Origin: CAYZGU01 sp964478165
GTDB lineage: Bacteria; Poribacteria; WGA-4E; JAJDTR01
Direction of reading: 5' to 3'
NCBI GenBank assembly: GCA_964478165.1
Contig: CAYZGU010000041.1
Coordinates: 124,001 to 188,000 of the forward strand
Length of the DNA: 64,000 nt
Shown here: positions 49,066 to 59,196 of the stretch, in pieces
Layout of the letters: each line of letters starts with the position of its first letter
How positions within the stretch are numbered: the first letter of the stretch is position 1
Position numbers and translations under genes: made by a program
The notes under the pieces: generated by a model
What the model was told of the DNA's origin: nothing
The model's input: only the letters and a program-made list of their open reading frames with translations
The model's database searches: none

Positions 49066-50731
49066 AAAACTCTGGCGTGAGAAATTTTGTCAGTCACTCA
49101 CACAATGGGCATTTCCTGCTGCTGATACGCGTGACAATAATACACTATGATCTAGGCAAGACAGATGCGACATCCTTGCGAATCCATCTGCGTTTTCGAT
49201 TAGCCACCCTATAATTACATTTGCACTTGAGCTAGGGTTGCAATCAACACTAGTCGTAACCGCAAGACACTCGGTACAATTCTAAGATATCGTGCAGGGA
49301 CTTGGCCGTCGCATTCAGGAATCGACGCATGTAGGAACCAGGTGTTAAAGAACGCGCTCTTCCACAGCTAGAGTTAGTTTCTACATTCACAAGTCAGTAG
49401 TTTATATTGCTTAAGAGGTACGTCGTGGCCTTCCAAATTATTTTACGCTTCTCAATAGCGACGTCAAACCCACCAAAACGCGGTCTCGCCTACCTCCAAA
49501 GTTTGATGGCAGCAGCCACAAGACTTCCAGAATTAATCCTGTCTGGAACACCTCGGAAGTATAGCTAAAACCACACCACCCATCCAGATAATTCGTCTCG
49601 ATAACAGTATTAACTATCCGTTGACAGCAAGCTAACCACGGTGCCCAAGCAATTACTTTATACGCCACACATCATGTCGCCCCCTTCCGATACTGGCCCG
49701 GCACGTCCCCTCCAGTACTAGGAAACCGCAATTAACCGCCAGGTTTTCTGTCCGAGCTCCGCACCAACGAAATCATCGCCTCGACTTCTCTTCGGCTTTT
49801 CTCCCGTCACATCATCTCAGCCATCAGCAACTCTTGATTTAAGTCGAACACAACCCAAAAAGCGTGAAGAAGTCGTTCATTACAGGAATAAAATCAATTT
49901 GCGCTACTGGGCTCCACCATTACATAAGTTCACTTAAGAATTGTAGAAGCTTAGCCATTCTACCAGAAGCTATGTGAAATGTAAGGCCAAAACGAAAGTG
50001 TACGGAATCAACAACTGATAATGCAGACTTATCGGCTCTCGACGACTCCAAATCCCAGCTAGCCGTGCCGGTCTCAAACTGTTCTAGTAACAGTGATTAC
50101 CACCATCTGAACGTCGACATCGCCGCGATTGATGACTGAGATAAGTCCATTTGTCTCTCAACACCCATCGTTACTGCGCAAACCAAACATTTAATCACGC
50201 AGGTCAAAGATTCCCAATCTAACGATACTGGCGAACGACTTTCAGATTTGTAACAGGATCTCTAGAACAAGCCAGTCTTTAGTGGCCGCGAAGCTGGGCT
50301 ATGAGACAGCACGCAAACAATGTGGTCAAGACTAGCAAAGATTCTTGTCTAGAAAAACGCAGTCAATACGAACCACCCATCGCTCATCGAGGACCTACTA
50401 CAGGGGATAAAACCGGACGAAAGTGATTCTACGCAGTTTTCTGTTTTTGGTCAACAGGAAACTTTGCTAAGTACTAGTAACCTCCGAAATCTTCTAGACA
50501 TTCCAGACTCCTGTCTCGTCCGGTTACACCTTAAATTCAAACTTAATCGTCCACCACAAGCTATATCAAGATTATCGACGTCAAACCTTAAGACGGGCTC
50601 TAAAAGGCAGAAAGACCACTCTACCATCCATTTTTCTATTGACGGATGCCTGAAAGCATAGTAGAATCCGAAGTCCCAAGTGAGAAATCACACTGCCAAG
50701 ACCTAAACGGTGCAAAAAAAGGAGAAAAAGA
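49066..50731. other. Gap of about 1.67 kb
   Basis: The largest empty region. Short ORFs on either strand have no recognisable family or ribosome site. AAAGGAG at the right end serves the YhcH gene. Confidence 0.4.
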
Positions 50732-51193
50732 ATGATTTTTGATAATCTTGAAAATGCGTCACGCTACTTTTCACTGCACCCTGGTTTTGAGGCTGCGTTC
50801 AAATTCTTGAAGGAGCAAAACCTCCACCAACTCAATATCGGTCCAAATGAGATTGCCGGTGAGCGATTATCTGCTATGGTCGTAAGAGATACAGGAAAGG
50901 GCAAAACCGCTGCGAAATTTGAAGCTCACAATCAATATATCGACATCCAGTACACGGTCACCGGTTATGATGATATCGGTTGGGAAAATCGGACTGCGTG
51001 CAACCCCGATGGAAACGGCTATGTTGTCGAATCCGATTGTGAACTGTTTGCGAACGCACCAACCTTGTGGACCAGAGTTCCACAAGATCATTTTGCTATC
51101 TTCTTCCCGGAAGATGCACACGCCCCAATGGGAACGGAAACAGACGTACAGAAGGTCGTCGTCAAAGTTGCCGTGGAGTGGGACAACCCATAA
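50732..51193 (+). CDS. YhcH/YjgK/YiaL (DUF386) family protein
   Basis: The 153-residue protein is a cupin-like DUF386 member. It has EIAGERLSAMVV, the core KFEAHNQYIDIQYTVTGYDDIGW and FAIFFPEDAHAPMG near the end, with the metal-site His and Glu in EAHNQYIDIQ and PEDAHAP. Members are linked to sialic acid (YhcH), galacturonate and other sugar pathways as mutarotase- or isomerase-like proteins. The ribosome site AAAGGAG is strong. It precedes GH172 and an aldolase on the same strand, consistent with sugar catabolism. Confidence 0.93.
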   Translation: MIFDNLENASRYFSLHPGFEAAFKFLKEQNLHQLNIGPNEIAGERLSAMVVRDTGKGKTAAKFEAHNQYIDIQYTVTGYDDIGWENRTACNPDGNGYVVESDCELFANAPTLWTRVPQDHFAIFFPEDAHAPMGTETDVQKVVVKVAVEWDNP

Positions 51194-51988
51194 TCCCACA
51201 CATCAGCTCAAATTCTTCCAAGAGGTGCGTCTATCTTACTCTCCGGTGCGTGGCTCTGTGCCTGAGTTACCCCAGAACCAGATGTGGGATGTTTTCAGAA
51301 GCAGGCGTTAAAGGGCCTATTTCAACCCACTTTTGAAACTGGTGCGCTACTTTTGAATCTCGCCGCCAATTGAATAAGTCCGTTGTACCTACCCCATTAG
51401 CAAATTGCAAGCCTGATGTTTGTTGTAAGAGGAAGCGCGAACCGCATGGACACTGCTTTCCAAATTTGCTAACGAAGACTATGTCGCCCTGGTGAATTCC
51501 GTCAGCAAGATCTTGTTGGAGAAAGTCAAATGTTCATTTCTCATACGGCCCGGAACTGGGATGTTGTCCAGCAGGATTGCAACCCGCCTCCAAGTACTTT
51601 GAACAGCCGTAAAAAGCATTCAAGCCCGCAGCCAACTGGATGCGCAGGGACATTGCGCTTCGCCAAATCAATGTTCTGATAATCTTAATTGGTCATTCAC
51701 GCCTTTTCCGAATCCTATAGGGGTATAGGCAGAACCACCAGCCGCCACAGCCTACGTTACAACGGTTACAATAGGCGAATACCTGTGTTTTTCCGAAGCT
51801 GTAGTCGAAGAGCCAATGATTGGACCCGATGCGTTCCCATTAGTGGTGGACACGTCAAAGGTCCAGGCCAGGCGCACTCACACAAGAACCAGAGTGGGAC
51901 TGAATGATAGATAGATCATACTTACCCGAAGCAAGAATACGCAGTACTCAAGTCAATACGTGTCAAACAGCGCTCGCGAAGGATGGCA
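51194..51988. other. Gap of about 800 bp with protein-like fragments
   Basis: Stretches on the plus strand, such as SKFANEDYVALVNSVSKILL near 51450-51510 and EAVVEEPMIGPDAFPLVVD near 51800-51860, read as real protein in shifting frames. They may be a decayed gene between YhcH and GH172. No family is recognised. Confidence 0.3.
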
Positions 51989-53038
51989 ATGAAAAATGAC
52001 ATTCTGTACACTCAATTGAGCTTCAAGGCAAAACGTGCGGCAAGCTGGGATCCCACCGGATATAACAGAGATGGAAAGATAGTGTCGCCTGGAGAGACTT
52101 GTGTTCTGGCTGACATCTCAGGGCCCGGAATGATTGTCCATATTTGGTTCGCCATTGATAATGGGGCCCGAGTGGACGATCCACTCTTTCTCAAGAAGAA
52201 TACCCTAGAAATGTATTGGGATAATCACAACGTTCCAAGCGTGCGCGTCCCAATTGGAGATTTCTTTGGAGTTGGGCATGGGAAAGTACGGACTTATTCA
52301 TCCGCACTATTCGAAATGTCAGTCGATCCCCCGGCCGAGAAAGGTGCGTTTAACTCCTGGGCTCGCATGCCATTTCGCACGCGAGGAAAGGTAGTCCTAA
52401 AGAACGAATCCGAGGTCGATAGTAGGGTCTATTACTACATCGATTATCAAGATAAAGCATCTCTTCCCGATTCATTATACTATTTCCATTCAAGCTGGAA
52501 GGCCGAAATGCCCTGTCCGCCAACCCCACTGATTGATGGACAGGCCGGCGCTAACCTGAATGGAGATGAAAATTATTGCGTCCTAGAGACTCGGGGTGAG
52601 GGCAATTTCTTGGGGTGCAACTTGAGCGTAGATAATTTTGATGGTGGCTGGTGGGGAGAAGGCGATGACATGTTTTTTATCGATGATGAACCCTTCCCAG
52701 GTTCATTGCACGGTACTGGCACAGAGGACTACTTTAACGCAGGTTGGGGAATGCAGGATAATTGCTTTCCTTACGCCGGCACATCCTTGTTCAACCATGA
52801 ACATGTTGACTGGAACGGACAATGGACCATGTACCGATTTCACATTCTGGACCCCATCCCCTTTACAAAATCGTTGCGAGCGACAATAGAACATGGCCAC
52901 AACAATCATCGCAGTGACGACTATTCGTCCACTGCTTATTGGTACCAGTACCCGATTGTCGAAGCAAGAGCGTTGCCCGACATAGCAAAGCGTTTACCTA
53001 GAACACATAGCTACGAGAGCAAGAACTTCATTAGGTAA
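51989..53038 (+). CDS. DUF2961 / glycoside hydrolase family 172 protein
   Basis: The 349-residue protein has all DUF2961 marks: SFKAKRAASWDPTGYN, VLADISGPGMIVHIWFAI, VRVPIGDFFGVGHG, ENYCVLETRGEGNFLGCNL, GDDMFFIDDEPFPGSLHGTGTEDYFNAG and a final TIEHGHNNHRSDDYSSTAYWYQ. The family includes difructose-anhydride and alpha-fructofuranosidase enzymes (GH172) that form trimers or hexamers. The Glu in GTGTEDYF is the likely catalytic residue. No signal peptide is seen. ATG 51989 is preferred over 51983 because AAGGA is five bases ahead. Confidence 0.92.
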   Translation: MKNDILYTQLSFKAKRAASWDPTGYNRDGKIVSPGETCVLADISGPGMIVHIWFAIDNGARVDDPLFLKKNTLEMYWDNHNVPSVRVPIGDFFGVGHGKVRTYSSALFEMSVDPPAEKGAFNSWARMPFRTRGKVVLKNESEVDSRVYYYIDYQDKASLPDSLYYFHSSWKAEMPCPPTPLIDGQAGANLNGDENYCVLETRGEGNFLGCNLSVDNFDGGWWGEGDDMFFIDDEPFPGSLHGTGTEDYFNAGWGMQDNCFPYAGTSLFNHEHVDWNGQWTMYRFHILDPIPFTKSLRATIEHGHNNHRSDDYSSTAYWYQYPIVEARALPDIAKRLPRTHSYESKNFIR

Positions 53039-53106
53039 TTAAGGAATTTCAACTTTGGGGTTCTTGTGACATGGAACCCACTTCAGAGTGCAAATAAGGA
53101 AAGACA

Positions 53107-54474
53107 ATGAACGTGCTCTTAGCTACAGCCCTCATAACAAGCTTGACAGGTTTTGCGCCCGACAATCGCACCCAAACCCAATTTCGCGAAAAGGAACTAC
53201 GATTGCTCTTCTGGGACCATGAAGACATCACTTCTCCTTTTGGTAAGATTGAGTTTGGGGCTGAACCTCTGAAAAATCGCGGCACAGCCTTTGGATATCC
53301 TGGAATGCAGTATGGTTGCGAAGCGCCTAGGACCGAGGGTGGAAGCTTCGTATACGGTTGGCGGATTCAAAATTGGAGCGATGCGACCAATCGGGTGCTT
53401 GAGGTAGTACGATGCACAACCGAAGACGGAAAGACATTCTTCGATGAACAGGTTGTTTTTTCTTACGGGAAAACCAGTTGGCAGGGATTCGCAAATGTTG
53501 TGCGCCAACCGGACAACGGCGAAATTTATTTATTCTCATGGGCTGAGGGACACCTTTATGTTTTCAAAAGCAAGGACGGGCATAAGTTCGAATTGTTGAC
53601 AAAGGAGGCATACATAGGGCACGACGCAATGTGCGTCACGTGGCACCCGGACCTTAATCGATTTCTTAATTACCAGACCATCACACAACCATATCAAAAA
53701 CGATACCCGGACAATATTGGATTCCACCGTCGTGTGCTTTCTTTCCAGAAATCCTCAGACGGTGTAACCTGGGAGATGTTTTCTCCACGTTTTCTTGGGG
53801 GGCAGATGCTGTGGCAACCAGATGCCGCCGATCCTGCTGACCTCGAGTTCTATCGATGCATTGTATTCCCACATCTAGGGCGATACGCTATGCTCCTTGT
53901 GAATTACGTACCTCCACCTCCAAACGCCAACTCTCGTCGAGGCAACACAAAGCACGGACCGTCCTATATGGCTGAGTGGGCCATCAGCCGAGACGGCCTG
54001 AACTGGGAACGTCCCTTTCGAAACATCAACGCATATGCATGTCAGTTTTGGATGCCAACGCAGGGACCAATTGCAGGAGGCGGTTTGTTACGCTTCTACC
54101 ATCCCGACGGAAGAATCGCAGCTCTAGTTTCAGATCGGATTTTCTACACAACCTGCCGTGCGAATGGAGAGTTCTCTACTAAAACTTTCCAAATGCCAAC
54201 ACAAGGGCTATTTTTGAATGCTTACCTCGTATATCCTGAGGTCGAACGCCCAAACGGACAGTCCTATGTCATGGCAGAACTAACAAATGTCAAAGGAGAA
54301 GTGATTGAAGGGTACGAGCGAGAAAAATGTCTTTTCGAAGATTGTGATGGACAAAATCTGCCCTTACTTTGGGAAGGAAAGAATGGAAACGAGCTCGCTG
54401 GTCAAAACGTACGCGTGCGTTTCTTCTTAAGGGCCGCGAAAATCTATGAACTCACCGGCGCATGGACCAACTAA
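53107..54474 (+). CDS. Beta-propeller glycosidase-like protein with shared C-terminal beta domain
   Basis: The 455-residue protein has GH43/32-like propeller motifs: CTTEDGKTFFDEQVV, GEIYLFSWAEGHLYVFKSKDGHKF, LSFQKSSDGVTWEMF and EWAISRDGLNWERPF. The last 65 residues (YVMAELTNVKGEVIEGY and VRVRFFLRAAKIYELTGA) match the end of the propeller protein at 45447-47009, so both belong to one group. A short hydrophobic start (MNVLLATALITSLTGFA) could be a signal peptide without the usual charged front. AAGGAAAGACA precedes the ATG. It lies 68 bp after GH172, probably in one operon. Confidence 0.8.
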   Translation: MNVLLATALITSLTGFAPDNRTQTQFREKELRLLFWDHEDITSPFGKIEFGAEPLKNRGTAFGYPGMQYGCEAPRTEGGSFVYGWRIQNWSDATNRVLEVVRCTTEDGKTFFDEQVVFSYGKTSWQGFANVVRQPDNGEIYLFSWAEGHLYVFKSKDGHKFELLTKEAYIGHDAMCVTWHPDLNRFLNYQTITQPYQKRYPDNIGFHRRVLSFQKSSDGVTWEMFSPRFLGGQMLWQPDAADPADLEFYRCIVFPHLGRYAMLLVNYVPPPPNANSRRGNTKHGPSYMAEWAISRDGLNWERPFRNINAYACQFWMPTQGPIAGGGLLRFYHPDGRIAALVSDRIFYTTCRANGEFSTKTFQMPTQGLFLNAYLVYPEVERPNGQSYVMAELTNVKGEVIEGYEREKCLFEDCDGQNLPLLWEGKNGNELAGQNVRVRFFLRAAKIYELTGAWTN

Positions 54475-54808
54475 ACATCGCTTTCTCATCGCTCAACTAA
54501 ATAAGCTCGAAACTTATAGAGATTACTGGATAGGGGATTCATCCATAATATCAACTGTCAAGAAAGAATAATGACAGAGGCACACAACTTGGAAGATTCG
54601 ACCGCTAATAATACTAGACAATACTATTTGACGTGTAACGATGTCAATCAACCTCTCATCACCATGGCAGATTTTTGATTAGTCTAAGAAAACGCCTGGA
54701 AGCAATTTCGCTTAATCAACGTCCATACTTTACGACACCGGAAGCTCAACAATCTCGAGAATTAAATTGTTCTCGAACCATTCAATCCAAACAGAATGAG
54801 GTGAATAG
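54475..54808. other. Gap of about 330 bp
   Basis: No gene or clear signal seen except AGGTG before the next start. Confidence 0.35.
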
Positions 54809-55678
54809 ATGACAAGAATTAACCGGGCAATTGAGTTACTCGAACAGAACCAACCGATCTATTATACGGGCCCTGAAGAACGAGACTATGAGGGAGGCGT
54901 TAAGTCTGTAGACACATGGGCCGATTTTATCATGTATGATATGGAACACGGCGTCTACGATATCGCCGCGCTTCGGGAATTCATGCGTGGCCTCGCGGCT
55001 GGCGGTCCGACGCGAAGTGGGCATCGCACTCCAACCGTGATAGTGACACTGCCCACCGATGGCACAAACGAGAGCGTTGTACGCGCTAACGCCTGGATGA
55101 TTAAGCAGGTGCTTGCAACGGGGGTTCACGGCATTCTACTGTGTCACGCTGAAACACCAGGAGCGGCTAAGGCTTTTGTGGAATCGGCCCGCTACTCTTT
55201 CCAGAACCTCGGCACTGGAAATGGACTCGATCAGGGCCGTCGAGGATCAGGCGGCGAAGGCAGTGCAGCTGAAATCTGGGGGCTATCAGTCGAAGAATAT
55301 CTAACAAGGGCTGACACTTGGCCGCTAAATCCAGAGGGAGAACTCATGCTTGGATTGAAAATTGAGAATCACCGCGCGCTTGCTAATGTTGAAGCCAGCA
55401 CAAGCACGCCCGGCATAGCCTTCGCTGAGTGGGGACCATCAGACATGGGGATGTCGTTCGGCACCAAGCCTCCGCATGGGGACCCCTACCCGGACCATAT
55501 GCGTGAAGCACGATCGCGCGTCAAGGCCGCCTGCGACGCTGTAGCGATACCATTCCTGAATCGAACGGCACCACACGATGTAATCGATATGATCAAAGAG
55601 GGAGTACGAATCGGTGCCGGAGGCCAAGAAGCGGCCGAAACTGGGAGAAAGCACACCAAGCGCACCATGCCCTGGTAG
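54809..55678 (+). CDS. HpcH/HpaI-type aldolase (citrate lyase family)
   Basis: The 289-residue protein is a pyruvate/phosphoenolpyruvate-type TIM barrel. DFIMYDMEHGVYD matches the DxEH motif, MIKQVLATGVHGILL the substrate loop, LMLGLKIEN the metal-binding Glu strand and IAFAEWGPSDMGMSFG the GPxDLxxS turn. These class II aldolases split 2-keto-3-deoxy acids to pyruvate and an aldehyde, or do related chemistry. An Arg/Gly insertion (LDQGRRGSGGEGSAAEI, about 145-165) is unusual. It ends in TAG and is followed by a clear terminator. Confidence 0.9.
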   Translation: MTRINRAIELLEQNQPIYYTGPEERDYEGGVKSVDTWADFIMYDMEHGVYDIAALREFMRGLAAGGPTRSGHRTPTVIVTLPTDGTNESVVRANAWMIKQVLATGVHGILLCHAETPGAAKAFVESARYSFQNLGTGNGLDQGRRGSGGEGSAAEIWGLSVEEYLTRADTWPLNPEGELMLGLKIENHRALANVEASTSTPGIAFAEWGPSDMGMSFGTKPPHGDPYPDHMREARSRVKAACDAVAIPFLNRTAPHDVIDMIKEGVRIGAGGQEAAETGRKHTKRTMPW

Positions 55679-56057
55679 GTCCGAACCCTAAAATAAAACA
55701 ACACTCCCAAAAAGGAAGCTGAAACGCTGCTCCGCGCTACCGTACGAGAAAACGGGCAAAAGAGAAAATGTTTGTTTTTTCTTTCCTGCCCGTTTTTCTA
55801 CTCCAAGTCTACATCCCTCTGGTTTAGACAATTATTCAGCCACTTACAATGTGCTCCGCAGAATATCTTCCCATCATCGACAGCTTTGTAGCGACAGAAC
55901 TACCGCGGAACTTGTTCAACTTTAACCCATATCCTCCGATGGCTACGGCGGCTGAATACAGAATGTAATTCAAGAACGGAGCCCATACGTTCCATATTCC
56001 TGAATATTGAATTAGTTCAGTCTGTTTGCTCGTTCTTCACCGATCGAATTAAATATC
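55679..56057. other. Convergent gap of about 380 bp with terminator
   Basis: The gap lies between the plus-strand aldolase and a minus-strand Gfo/Idh gene. It holds one strong terminator hairpin (55747-55799) and nothing else that I can support. Confidence 0.5.
55747..55799 (+). terminator. Rho-independent terminator, probably bidirectional
   Basis: AGAAAACGGGC (55747-55757) pairs with GCCCGTTTTTCT (55788-55799), with an A-rich left arm and a T-rich right arm and further A/T pairing inside. The T run on each strand makes it fit for both the plus-strand aldolase and the convergent minus-strand gene. Confidence 0.75.
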
Positions 56058-57146
56058 TTACGAAACCTCCACCGGCCTTCCGCACCGTCCCGAATCAATA
56101 GCCGCTTGCACAATCGCTGAGATGGCACGACCACCTCGTGCATTCAGTATCGTCTCCTCATTGTTGTCGATGGCCTGAGCCAGATCTTCAACAAGTAGAA
56201 AGCTACTACTTTGCCCAGCAATCCCTCGATGTGGAACATCAATCTTCGATTGTCCGCGATGATACACGCTAATTGTAGGATACGATTGATTTGTGACGAG
56301 GGCGCCCTCCGAACCAAGAACATGTAGTTTAACCGCACTTCTACCCGCACGACTCGATGAGCCGATGCGACCAATGCAAAGCGTTCCCATAATGCCCTTC
56401 TCCATTTGCAAAGTGAGCGTCGCAAGATCCTCGATATCGTTATCAACACATGCTTTATGGAAATGGGCTGTGGTTCGAGCAAACACTTTCTGAACCTCAA
56501 CTCCAGCCAACATGCGCATGTAGGCAAGCGGGTAAATCCCTTCGATTTTGAGTTCTCCCATCGGATCAACGCTAACATGTGACTCATGTGGCTTCATCCG
56601 TTCTAACCAATCGGCAGGTGGGCGACGGGAATTTGGCCTTCTTTTCTCTGGCCCCGCATCTTTCGCAAAAAAGAAATCAACGTGAAAAGCAAACGGCTCA
56701 CCGATTTGCCCGCTTTCGATGACTTCTTGAGCTTGGAGTACGCCCGATGTAAAATTACTGTTCCATAATAGGAATTTCACTTTATTACGCTCAACGGCCT
56801 CAACAACTCGATCGCATTCAGAAACGCGAGTGGACATAGGTTTATCTTGTAAAACGTGGAGACCTGCGTCCGCAGCTCTAACGCTCAAATCACAGTGACG
56901 CTCAGCCTCCGAACACACTACGGCCACCTGAACGTCAAACTCTGACATTGCACGTTGCACATCTCGGACGTATGGTATATTAAACTGATTAGCAAACTTC
57001 TGGTTTCGATGGTGTACATAATCTGGCTGGTCAGGATCATCGGCCACGACCGCGAGTTCAAAACGCGGATGTGCTGCCATTCCCACAGGTACATAGTCAT
57101 GCTTCACAACACTGAGCGCAGCGAATCGGAATTTAGGTAAGTTCAT
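56058..57146 (-). CDS. Gfo/Idh/MocA family oxidoreductase
   Basis: The 362-residue protein has a Rossmann domain with FRFAALSVVKHDYVPVGMAAHPRFELAVVADD, VAVVCSEAERHCDL and QDKPMSTRV (the EKP position reads DKP). The C-terminal domain has EPFAFHVDFFF and GELKIEGIYPLAYMRML. The first glycine motif (GxGxxG) is not clear, reading ALSVVKHDY, which is seen in a minority of family members and may change cofactor binding. GGGAGA is well placed before the ATG. It is the last gene of the PhyH cluster on this strand, 125 bp after the previous stop. Confidence 0.87.
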   Translation of the reverse strand: MNLPKFRFAALSVVKHDYVPVGMAAHPRFELAVVADDPDQPDYVHHRNQKFANQFNIPYVRDVQRAMSEFDVQVAVVCSEAERHCDLSVRAADAGLHVLQDKPMSTRVSECDRVVEAVERNKVKFLLWNSNFTSGVLQAQEVIESGQIGEPFAFHVDFFFAKDAGPEKRRPNSRRPPADWLERMKPHESHVSVDPMGELKIEGIYPLAYMRMLAGVEVQKVFARTTAHFHKACVDNDIEDLATLTLQMEKGIMGTLCIGRIGSSSRAGRSAVKLHVLGSEGALVTNQSYPTISVYHRGQSKIDVPHRGIAGQSSSFLLVEDLAQAIDNNEETILNARGGRAISAIVQAAIDSGRCGRPVEVS

Positions 57147-57270
57147 ATACGTCTCCCATCAATCGAAGCAAAAACAACATAATTCGGCATAGACACACAC
57201 CAACATCCTCCATCGAGGAAGCGATTTCAAGGGGCTAAATGTCTACTTTTGGACCATACCCCTAGAGTGA

Positions 57271-58047
57271 TTACTTTTCTTCTACTATATATCGACAAAG
57301 CTGACGACCACGAGTTGAGAGGCGCTCAAAATGACGGCGCGGTACTACCCTTACATCATTCGGTCGATACCATGGGGCTTGGTAGCCAACACCGGTCATT
57401 GCTCTACTATCTCTCGAATTATTCGCAGTCCCACCATGCCAACACCGAACATCGCGAAAAATCGCGGTATTTGCCGGCACACAAAGATGATTATTCCGCA
57501 TCCATCCTGGTTCTTCCTCCAAATTTGGAATCGGCGCACGCGAGCGTTGGGTTCCCGGAACAAACCGAGTCGCTCCATTTTCTACAGTGAAATCTACCAT
57601 TGTAAAGTTAACGCATATGTACGCTGAAGGAGTGTCTCTATGGGTTACTTGTGACCACGGGTCGTGAAAGAAATCTCTATTCCCATCCGCGTGCAGATGT
57701 TGAATCTTCGCACCAGGCAGAGAAAAATCTCCTCCAGCCCCGCGACAGGTAAAATCCTCATTTCTCCAAATCTCGTCGAGGATTGCCAGGATTGGAGGCA
57801 AATCAATTAGCATGCACCATTCCCAATTTTGAAGCTGATTCCCAAATGAATGACGGGCATAGCCGCGATTCATTTTTTCACGTCCAAACTCGTTCTCCTG
57901 CTCGTGCATGACGCGTTCTGCAGCGGTTTTGAGAATCTCGAACTGCTCCGAACTGAGCGGATTAGCTATGCAGACGAACCCATCGCGATGGAATTCGGCT
58001 GCCGCTTGGGCAATAGCCTCTGAGCTGAAAATCGTGGGGTTCAACAT
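57271..58047 (-). CDS. Phytanoyl-CoA dioxygenase (PhyH) family protein
   Basis: The 258-residue protein has the N-terminal EFHRDGFVCIANPLSSEQFE, the HxD iron motif QHLHADGNRDFF, ENGATRFVPGTQRSRAP and the distal His in RCWHGGTANNSRDSRAMTG. It belongs to the Fe(II)/2-oxoglutarate oxygenases; the substrate is unknown. AGGAGG five bases before the ATG is a strong ribosome site. It is placed between a PhyH and a Gfo/Idh gene in the same direction. Confidence 0.9.
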   Translation of the reverse strand: MLNPTIFSSEAIAQAAAEFHRDGFVCIANPLSSEQFEILKTAAERVMHEQENEFGREKMNRGYARHSFGNQLQNWEWCMLIDLPPILAILDEIWRNEDFTCRGAGGDFSLPGAKIQHLHADGNRDFFHDPWSQVTHRDTPSAYICVNFTMVDFTVENGATRFVPGTQRSRAPIPNLEEEPGWMRNNHLCVPANTAIFRDVRCWHGGTANNSRDSRAMTGVGYQAPWYRPNDVRVVPRRHFERLSTRGRQLCRYIVEEK

Positions 58048-58245
58048 CGTTCCCTCCTAATTTTTTGATTGTCCTATTCGAGACAATCTGCGATGCACTC
58101 CACTCTCAAGCACATGCGCGAGCATGTAGATGACGTCCGAGGAAAAGAGTGGTGATAGATTCGATGCGCCTTAATTCGTATTAACCATGAACCGGTCATC
58201 TTAACAGTTTGCAAATCTTGCACAAACATTTTAAGAACTCGGAAG

Positions 58246-59196
58246 CTACTTCACATCCGCGTCTGCTCGCCAATTGGCCTCGATACTCGTGTATCCCTTC
58301 GTATATCGCTGAAGGCTCTCCGGGAGAGTCTCGAGCAACTGTTTCCCAGACTCAGGCATTTCCCACGGCGCTTCGATCTCGTAACTGCGCTCTCGAAAAC
58401 CAATCCCGCAAGAGAGCCGGATCTCGTCAATCTGGTTTGGAAATGGAGCATGATAGGTCCGGTGAGCAAACACAATCAAGTCGACCGGATCCGTGAACAG
58501 TGGAACGATACCAGGAACATCATATCCACAGTAGTCATCCGAGGCACTTCCTAGTGCAGAAAGGGTTTTCTTATCCTCCGCCAATTTAAAGCCTTTAGGT
58601 CCGTTCCAACCTTTGTGATGTGAGTCTTCAATTACACATAGCCCACCATGTTCAGGACGAGATCCAGTAAGATAAAACCATGTGCCAGACAACCACGGAC
58701 CGCGGTTCAGCACGTCACTAGCGGTTTGTGGCGTTTTATTCGAGAACCCACACCAATCACTATGCCAGTTAGTACCTTTGAACCCAGGCATGCGTATTAT
58801 GGCAGCGGATCGATTAATCGTTAATCGATCGCTTCCAGTCAGATATCGCTGTACGCACATGAACGGCTCATGCTTTAATAGTTCCCACGCACCCGAATTG
58901 GACTCAATCCAAGCTAGATGGCCTTTACTTTCGCCAGACTTCAGCCCATTCTTCATATCCGCAGCATGCTCGAAACCACACGCAGAAAAAACAGACTGTT
59001 TCAACAATTCAACCAAACTGTCGCATAAAACGTTCTTAATGATGGCAAATCCATGGTTTTTCACACATTCAGACATCGGTCCCAATTGATTCAAGCCAAA
59101 CTCGTACTGGTACCCCAAGACTGGTTTCTGAATCCGTAGATATTCTTTCATATCTCCACTCCCAATCAACATTCCCTCCAATTCTACGGCAGCCAT
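58246..59196 (-). CDS. Phytanoyl-CoA dioxygenase (PhyH) family protein
   Basis: The 316-residue protein has CVKNHGFAIIKNVLCDSLV near the start, the iron-binding HxD in GTNWHSDWCGFS, GTWFYLTGSRPEHGGLCVIEDSHHKGW, and distal His and Arg in HRTYHAPFPNQIDEIRLSCG. GAGAG lies six bases before ATG 59196; ATG 59151 (MKEYLRIQKP) is an alternative. It lies 198 bp upstream of the next PhyH gene and is not its recent copy, since the sequences differ outside the motifs. Confidence 0.88.
   Translation of the reverse strand: MAAVELEGMLIGSGDMKEYLRIQKPVLGYQYEFGLNQLGPMSECVKNHGFAIIKNVLCDSLVELLKQSVFSACGFEHAADMKNGLKSGESKGHLAWIESNSGAWELLKHEPFMCVQRYLTGSDRLTINRSAAIIRMPGFKGTNWHSDWCGFSNKTPQTASDVLNRGPWLSGTWFYLTGSRPEHGGLCVIEDSHHKGWNGPKGFKLAEDKKTLSALGSASDDYCGYDVPGIVPLFTDPVDLIVFAHRTYHAPFPNQIDEIRLSCGIGFRERSYEIEAPWEMPESGKQLLETLPESLQRYTKGYTSIEANWRADADVK

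Noticed and set aside
57249..57590. Plus-strand ORF of 113 codons
   Set aside because: It overlaps the 3' half of a PhyH gene whose iron motifs are on the opposite strand.
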